Shown here in pieces: positions 1 to 5,100 of a stretch of 10,106 bases of DNA (position 1 is the first letter of the stretch; each line of letters starts with the position of its first letter). Where the stretch lies: assembly GCA_002449585.1 (NCBI GenBank), contig DJXD01000136.1, forward strand, positions 1 through 10,106, written 5' to 3'. A program made the translations under genes and the position numbers. The stretch is from Ruminococcus sp. UBA7013. Its GTDB lineage: Bacteria > Bacillota > Clostridia > Oscillospirales > Ruminococcaceae. Below the pieces are notes generated by a model that saw only the letters and a list, made by a program, of their open reading frames with translations, was not told the DNA's origin and did not search any database.

Positions 1-264
1 AGTACAGAGAATAAAGAAAGGAGAATGGATTGGGGGTAATCATTCCGCCCATGATAAGGGATTCTGATAAGTTGACCTCTATGACCTGTAACCAATCAGG
101 AATGAAAAGTGCAAAGTCAGTTTTGCCGACAAACTTATCATAAAACCGTGGGACACACGGGGTTAGCCTGTTTATGCTCAGTACACTGGTACTGTCGAGC
201 AGGAACCGACTGCCCGTTTTTGCGGGAGGAAGCCCCTGCCTCTTTAGGTGGGGGAGGATGTCAC
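1..264 (+). mobile_element. Right end of an IS200/IS605-family element (partial)
   Basis: The left edge of the window lies inside an IS200/IS605-type element whose right end is at about 264. The tip has the usual layout of this family: a GC-rich hairpin (233-241 with 246-254, loop CTTT) followed by GGATGTCAC and then host DNA. The boundary is supported because minus-strand cellulase coding sequence (…HYDSGW) runs up to 265 and stops resembling a GH5 enzyme beyond it. No convincing TnpB zinc-finger coding sequence is visible in 1-108; the frame starting at base 1 closes at 37-39, so the transposase and any TnpB gene either lie left of the window or have been lost. Family assignment rests on remembered similarity of the right-end sequence; the exact cleavage point (TCAC) is inferred. 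Confidence 0.75.
120..264 (+). ncRNA. Omega-RNA-like structured right end (TnpB guide RNA scaffold)
   Basis: The last ~120 bases of the element can fold into a series of helices: CCGTG/CACGG (146-150 with 156-160), CAGTAC/GTACTG (179-184 with 189-194), an enclosing GCCTG…CAGG pairing (167-170 with 200-203), CCCG/CGGG (213-216 with 223-226) and the terminal stem (233-241 with 246-254). This order matches the right ends of TnpB-bearing IS200/IS605 elements, where the transcript's 3' part is the omega-RNA and the guide is the host sequence just past the end. Here the guide position begins at 265 (GCCAGCCGCTATC…), inside the cellulase remnant. The 5' limit of the RNA cannot be set from sequence and is approximate. 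Whether any TnpB remains to use it is unknown. Confidence 0.6.
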
Positions 265-515
265 GCCAGCCGCTATCATAATGCAGATTCAGAATCACAT
301 ACATATCCACATCGAGAGTCCAGTCAACAATTTGTTTTACTCTGGCTTTATAGGCAGTATAATAGTATAAGTTCCATCATTGGCCATCATATTTGACCAG
401 GCGACCGGAACACGGAGCGTATGAAAGCCTTCATTGGCATAGCCCTGAATCATGGCTTGTGTGATGGTAGGACTGCCCCAGGCGGTTTCGTAAGCGTTAG
501 GAGTTATAAAAAGTA

Positions 516-544
516 TTGACAAAAGCGGACAAATGTGTTATAAT
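516..544 (+). promoter_or_regulatory. Consensus sigma-70 promoter inside the insertion
   Basis: TTGACA at 516-521 and TATAAT at 539-544 are both perfect matches to the housekeeping consensus and are separated by the optimal 17 bases. Transcription would start near 551 and run rightwards, antisense to the cellulase remnant. An inverted repeat (548-555 with 574-581) begins at the predicted start, where it could act as an operator or a 5' hairpin. Confidence 0.85.
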
Positions 545-547
545 GTA

Positions 548-581
548 CTTGTTATTATGTGAAAACCAAGCAGATAACAAG
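548..581. repeat. Inverted repeat at the insertion's transcription start
   Basis: CTTGTTAT (548-555) is exactly repeated in inverse as ATAACAAG (574-581) with an 18-base spacer. It sits four bases after the -10 box, so it covers the predicted +1. Either a repressor operator or a leader hairpin is possible; the sequence alone does not choose between them. Confidence 0.55.
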
Positions 582-608
582 GTATCATCGGCAGGGGGCG
601 GCACAGAA

Positions 609-806
609 GTGAAACAGAAAAATAATAAGCTTACAGTGATGCAAAAACCACGCACCTGTAAGGCATGTACCGTGGGCTACACGGGAATTTACGCCTGTGG
701 AGTGTCATACCAAATGCAAGTAGTTTATGATTCGTTGTATACAAAAGCAGACACGCTGAAGCAGGAATTTTCTCAACATGGGTATGTTTGTCCATGTTTT
801 GAGTAG
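609..806 (+). CDS. Small ORF of unknown function in the insertion
   Basis: A GTG at 609, preceded by AGGGGG at 593-598 and lying downstream of the consensus promoter, opens a 65-codon frame: VKQKNNKLTVMQKPRTCKAC… to …HGYVCPCFE. It is basic at the start and has four cysteines, two of them as CKAC. The last codons (FE and the TAG stop) come from host cellulase DNA beyond the right junction at 798, so the natural frame is either truncated or not a real gene. I know no family for it. The first ~10 residues resemble leaders of clostridial large serine recombinases, which would make it a collapsed recombinase start; this is weak. The promoter plus ribosome site is the only positive evidence for translation. 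Confidence 0.3.
   Translation: MKQKNNKLTVMQKPRTCKACTVGYTGIYACGVSYQMQVVYDSLYTKADTLKQEFSQHGYVCPCFE
775..798. repeat. Terminal inverted repeat at the insertion's right end
   Basis: AACATGG (775-781) and CCATGTT (792-798) form a perfect 7-bp inverted repeat around a 10-base loop, ending exactly at the inferred right junction. Such a subterminal palindrome could be a recombinase binding or end-recognition structure. The opposite end shows no equivalent palindrome. Confidence 0.5.
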
Positions 807-1053
807 CAGTCCCATCTCCCCACTGATCAATCCATGCTCCGCACGATTCCATAGTATTACCCAGATTGATGCCAATGCCCATATCTTGAATCAGTTCCAT
901 AGTGGACATATCACGCATGACACCAGTATCAGCGGCATTCGCTGGAATCCATGCAGAGCCGGAAGTTAGGCACAGCACGGCGGCTGAAAGCAAGCCGAGC
1001 AGTTTTGATTTTTTCATGTTACATTCCCCCTGAATGTATTTTTTATGAATAAA

Positions 1054-1082
1054 ATTATATCATATTTTTCACAGATTGTCAA
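1054..1082 (-). promoter_or_regulatory. Consensus promoter of the GH5 gene
   Basis: On the minus strand TTGACA (1082-1077) and TATAAT (1059-1054) are perfect and are spaced by 17 bases (1060-1076). Transcription would begin near 1047, giving a leader of about 30 bases with the AGGGGG ribosome site just before the ATG at 1017. The -35 box lies only about 15 bases beyond the terminator of the preceding operon. The promoter is intact although the gene is broken, so a short transcript of the remnant is probably still made. Confidence 0.85.
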
Positions 1083-1097
1083 TATAATTTATCAAAA

Positions 1098-1127
1098 ATC
1101 CCCTGCTTTGATGCAAAAGCAGGGGAT
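1098..1127 (-). terminator. Intrinsic terminator of the two-gene operon
   Basis: Twelve-base arms (1098-1109 ATCCCCTGCTTT; 1116-1127 AAAGCAGGGGAT) pair perfectly around a 6-base loop. On the minus strand the stem is followed by TTTTTGAT, so it works for the leftward operon; on the plus strand it is followed by AAAATTATA and lacks a T-run. It begins four bases after the TAA of the 351-residue protein, so termination is tightly coupled to the end of translation. Confidence 0.9.
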
Positions 1128-1131
1128 AAAA

Positions 1132-2187
1132 TTATATTAACTGCAATTCATTGACAAGTTCAGAATAGGGGATCACGCCCCAATGGGCAAGGCTGTTGCG
1201 GGCATCACGCATTTTTACAAGCCGATTGAATTCAGGCGTACTCAGCAGCTTATGATTATAACAAAGAAAATATAATTCACCAAGTTCCAGCTCATTCAAG
1301 CTATGAATCATTTTGCCATCAGAGCCGGGCATTGGCAGATGCTTTTTCAGCTGATGTTGATGTTTCTGAATCAGATCTCTGCGATAACGCTCCAGAAGCG
1401 GAAAAATGATTTTAACCTGTGCTTCCCATAAAGCAGTATTGACTTTTTCTCTCAGATTTTCACAGGCAATATTTTCTTTTGTGAATACTTCCCAAGCAAC
1501 AGATTCCGGTTTCTGGATCAGTTCCATTTTATAAGAAACCAGCATTCCGGCAAGTTCTACTTGATTATCCGCAAGATTGCTTGCCACTTCGGAAATATAC
1601 TGTTTTGCTGCACTGCTGCATGAAAGGGAAGAGATGAGCGTCTGACACAGCATCAGACAATCATAATCTGTAATATAATTCGCATATTGATAAACATTTA
1701 CAGATTTTGTACTCCGGGGAGCAGCACCCTGTGAAAGCAGAATAAATAAACCATGTTCTGCATCTTTTTCGCAAGCTTCTGTATAATCTGAAATAGATTT
1801 GATCCAACGGGAGCAGTTTTCAGAATTCACATCTTTCAAACAGAGATAGCGATGTGTGAGGGTTGTTTTTGGACTCATAGCAAGAAATCGTTCATAAGTC
1901 TGGTGTGTAGGTGCCCAATAATTGCCCCGTTCTTCTTCACTGCAATAATGTCGAAACAGATATTCTCCCGGATCTTCTTTGACATCTTTGACAGAATGCA
2001 CCCGGAACATGCGATCATCAGAAGTTCTCCCCAGTTTCCGCTCCAGTTCTTCAATCAGGAGTTCTTGCCAGGGGATTTCGCCCGGAAAGTGCAGAACAAC
2101 GGACTTTCCGGACATCAGGGAATCATGTGCATCATTCAGAAACCGAACAGCGTTAACCATTCGACTCCACCATGTCTGGCCGATCAT
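1132..2187 (-). CDS. HEPN-motif partner protein of the large STAND-type NTPase (unknown family)
   Basis: This 351-residue soluble protein starts with the ATG at 2187, overlapping the stop of the large gene as ATGA, so the two are translationally coupled; GAGGGTG about ten bases upstream can serve as ribosome site. I do not recognise the family. The N-terminal half begins with WWSRMVNAVRFL and a hydrophobic strand before PGEIPW; it contains GKS but no upstream glycine of a Walker A loop, so it looks like a degenerate or unrelated alpha/beta domain. The second half is helical. Near the C-terminus RDARNSLAHW holds R330-x4-H335, the RX4-6H signature of HEPN domains, which are RNases or helical partners in toxin, CRISPR and anti-phage systems. 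No signal peptide or membrane segment is seen. The pairing suggests it is the effector or adaptor of the large protein. Gene reality is near certain; the HEPN call is moderate, because the motif alone can occur in inactive homologues. Confidence 0.9.
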   Translation of the reverse strand: MIGQTWWSRMVNAVRFLNDAHDSLMSGKSVVLHFPGEIPWQELLIEELERKLGRTSDDRMFRVHSVKDVKEDPGEYLFRHYCSEEERGNYWAPTHQTYERFLAMSPKTTLTHRYLCLKDVNSENCSRWIKSISDYTEACEKDAEHGLFILLSQGAAPRSTKSVNVYQYANYITDYDCLMLCQTLISSLSCSSAAKQYISEVASNLADNQVELAGMLVSYKMELIQKPESVAWEVFTKENIACENLREKVNTALWEAQVKIIFPLLERYRRDLIQKHQHQLKKHLPMPGSDGKMIHSLNELELGELYFLCYNHKLLSTPEFNRLVKMRDARNSLAHWGVIPYSELVNELQLI

Positions 2188-5100
2188 GCGTTTTCACCCT
2201 CTTCAATATATTCATTCATCTTCTGTTCGATCATGTCACGACTTCCGAGCATTTCACGGAATCCATCTGTTGCAAAGTAATGATCTCCGTTTGCACTGAC
2301 AATATTCAGATCCCACATTTCATGGAGCAGTTCTTCCAGCTGTTCTTTTTTCAGCTGTATGATTCTTGTGATCTGATATTCTTCTGCTACTCTGCAAATA
2401 TCTTCGATTGTATGGCCAGTTTCAGACGGTGTTGTTTCATAGAGCCATGACAGAATCAGGGCAATGATATGATAATCACTATGGCCTTCTTCTGCGACAA
2501 AGAGCGTGATTTCCAGCTTCTGACGGATCATATCTGCGAAATCAGGATTAGACAGTACTTTCTTGATATGGCTTTCTGTCACTTCATAGCTAGGCGTATT
2601 GATTTCACTGTAGCCAGCATAATCATCATTTTTCATTGCTTCCAGAAGTTTCTGACAATACAGCTGAATCAGGCCGGGGAAATAATTGGTTTTTGCGAGG
2701 ATCAAAGAAATCACATCGGGCTTGAAACGGAATCCCAGATACGCAAGTGTATTGGTTAGGAGCTTGATGGCTTCCGGCCGCTGGAATGGGCGGATGACAA
2801 CAGAATCCAGATGCACGAGAATAGAATTTCTATGCAAAACAGTATCACGATTGAACCGGCTCATATTATGCAGACCAGCCATCACGACTTTAAATCTTCC
2901 GGATGGCAGATTCTTGAGTACAGAAATAGGTCTATAATCTACGGTTTTACAGCTTTCGATAAATTTATCAGCTTCATCAAGCATTAAAAGCAGATAATGA
3001 ATTCTGGTTTCCGGCTTATCATCTTTCAGGCGGGTTTCAATATGTCTTGCAAGCACATCCCAATCATCTGTTTGACAGGTTTCCTCAAGAATGCCTTCAT
3101 TGATCAATTTGGCAGAGACGGCAGAAGCTGCGCCCTGATAATCCAGCCCGATCAATTCGACTAATACCGCTCTGTCTCCTTCTGAGTTGCCATCAATATT
3201 ATGCTGTGCCATTTTGAGCAGTGCGCTTTTGCCGAGCTGACGGCCGCCATATACCAGATTCGCACCTTCGGCGGATTCAATAGCAACAAGTTCTGCTTCA
3301 CGGCCTGTAAACAATTCAGGGGGCATGGTGTCTTTTGATTTTTCAATAAATGGCTGATAATAAGCAAATGGCATGGAAACGGCCATCAACATCCGGCTGA
3401 TTGTATTAGCAGCATAGTGTTTTGCCAGATAGAACAGCATTACTCTATCAACGACAATAAAAGATTTGGCAAATGATTTTTCTTCTTTGATTTTTCTGGC
3501 AAGTCTGCGGCGTTCTTCGAGATTCAATGCGAAATCCAGCAAGACAAGCGTATGTTTTGCCACCGTATTGACTTGGCGGAATTTATCCATAAGGCCATCA
3601 CAATTAAATCTACCATACAGGCAGAGAATCCGGAAGCCTTCTGTTTCTGCCAGAGATCCGAAGGCAGGAATCGGATGAGGATAATTTACTTTTCCGGTTT
3701 GTTTTTTCCGGATGACCTGATAAGAATCTTCTGAATTGCCGTTATCTGCTGTAATCGTTGCATTTGTCATGCCGAGTACTGTGAGCAGTTTTTCAAGACG
3801 AGAAACACCGGCAGGGGCTTGGGTCAACCAGTTTTGCACCAGACGAACGCCGCCTTTTACATCTTTACTTGCGTTATTTGTCAGCTGACGCAGTGCAATT
3901 TCAATATTTTTCTTTCCTGCATATTTCAGGACAGAAGCCTCCAGATAAGTGCTGACATCTGCAACAGCACGATAATTCGTAGCATATTCTCCGAGGAAGC
4001 CATTCAGATAGCTAAAGGGTTCGAGTGTATAATCAGCAACATTATGCACATCTCCTTTTCTGACGCAGTTCATCATATCCTCAGCAACGGTATAATTTTG
4101 ATCTGTAATAAATTCCAGAATTTTATCTTTGGGATAAACACCGAAATCAATTTCAGGATTGGCAGAAAGTTCATCAAGCTGGCGTGTCAGGCGTTCGCCG
4201 ACTTCAGCCGCAGAAACAGCGATTCTATTCCGGAAAATTTCCAGCAATTTTGCATAAAAACCATAATCTCCGGAAATATGGCTGATCAGATACCAGGCAT
4301 TTGCACACCGGAGAATTCTTGATTTTTCGCCATTAATATCAGAAATGCGTCTGTAGCTTTCATATAATTCCATTTCATTACAGAAATTTTCATGCAGGAG
4401 TTCCATTCGTTTACGGCCATCTCTGGTGCATCTGAACAGATAAGCAAAATTAGGATTTTGTGTGATTTTTTCCAGCTGTAAATCTTCGGCATACTCTTTA
4501 ATCAGCCGAGCAGACCGACAATTATTTTTTGTTAGATCATTGCTGAAAATTTCATTTATGCGATCGTTCAAATCTTTCGGCTGTGCCTTGGCATGACGCA
4601 GAATTCTGGAAAGCAGATTGAAATCATCTAATCCGCAGAAAGAAGATTCCATTTCAGGGAGATAATCTTCTTTGAGAAGAATTTCATCACCAGTCAAGAA
4701 GGGGATAAACATGTATTTTCTTTGACGAGGATCATAAACGCCATTGATTTTATCAAGCAATTCCTGTGCTGTCAGGCGAATGCTTTCCGTTCCCCAATCA
4801 AACTGAGAAGAAAGTGTTTTCTGCGTTGTTTTAATCAATTCTTCCAGGATAGATAAAATTTTCTTTTCGCAGGATTCATAATAACTCTTAGCATTATCAT
4901 TTTCCACACTGGCATATTCTGCCGCACTGATCCAATCACAAAGATAAGTCAGAATCTTTTCAATTTTCTTTGTCACGCTGACTCTTTTACTGCCTTTGAG
5001 CTTGTCATAAGGCCGTTCAATATGGCGTTTTTCTGCCTGAATGACATCACGGGCTTTATCCCAGAAAGTGTCAATATATTTATCCATTTTGCGGCTATCA

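Larger units (their letters stand above)
499..798 (+). mobile_element. ~300-bp insertion in the GH5 gene, MITE-like
   Basis: Removing this stretch joins …GDGTATQN to AYETAWGSPT in one reading frame, which defines the insertion closely. Both junctions carry GTT on the plus strand (496-498 and 796-798), compatible with a 3-bp target duplication, although three bases could match by chance. Inside are a perfect sigma-70 promoter, an 8-bp inverted repeat, a ribosome-site-like AGGGGG, a 65-codon reading frame and a terminal 7-bp inverted repeat ending exactly at the right junction. There are no clear matching terminal inverted repeats at the two ends and no room for a transposase, so it would have to be mobilised in trans. 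It could be a deletion remnant of a larger element; its promoter and leader remind me of those before large serine recombinases in Clostridia, which is recollection and not proof. Confidence 0.65.
265..1017 (-). pseudogene. Secreted GH5 endoglucanase, 5' part, disrupted
   Basis: The ATG at 1017 is preceded by an AGGGGGAA ribosome site (about 1023-1031) and starts a signal peptide: MKKSK, a hydrophobic core, then an ANAAD cleavage region. The mature start has the GH5 signature GINLGNTMESCGAW, then GDGTATQN. The frame is broken at 798 by a ~300-bp insertion and resumes at 498 with AYETAWGSPTITQAMIQGY and RVPVAWSNMM, which includes the family's conserved Arg. A further one-base loss near 359-360 shifts the frame: the original frame hits TAA at 337-339, while the shifted frame continues as TAYKARVKQIVDWTLD… to NLHYDSGW at 265, where the IS200/IS605 end cuts it off. 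The catalytic glutamates would lie further on and are not in the window. In ruminococci such enzymes hydrolyse beta-1,4-glucan outside the cell; this copy cannot. Confidence 0.85.

Noticed and set aside
1..39. The end of a tnpB gene closing at the TAA at 37-39.
   Set aside because: The 12 codons visible carry no TnpB motif, so the claim cannot be supported from this window.
1..355. A minus-strand frame that stays open from the shifted cellulase frame to the window edge.
   Set aside because: Beyond 265 it translates the IS right end and loses all resemblance to GH5; the openness looks accidental.
109..396. A 95-codon plus-strand frame with cysteine-rich sequence.
   Set aside because: It lies over the structured right end of the IS element and runs on into the antisense of the cellulase; read-through frames of this kind (TVGHTG…, REEAPASL) are typical products of translating omega-RNA ends.
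2020..2110. GKSVVLHFPG in the 351-residue protein as a Walker A motif.
   Set aside because: The glycine five positions before GKS is missing and no Walker B follows at a suitable distance; a degenerate NTPase is possible but not supported.
1852..2450. Several overlapping plus-strand frames of 90-140 codons.
   Set aside because: They are antisense to the two long minus-strand genes, lack ribosome sites and have no recognisable protein features.
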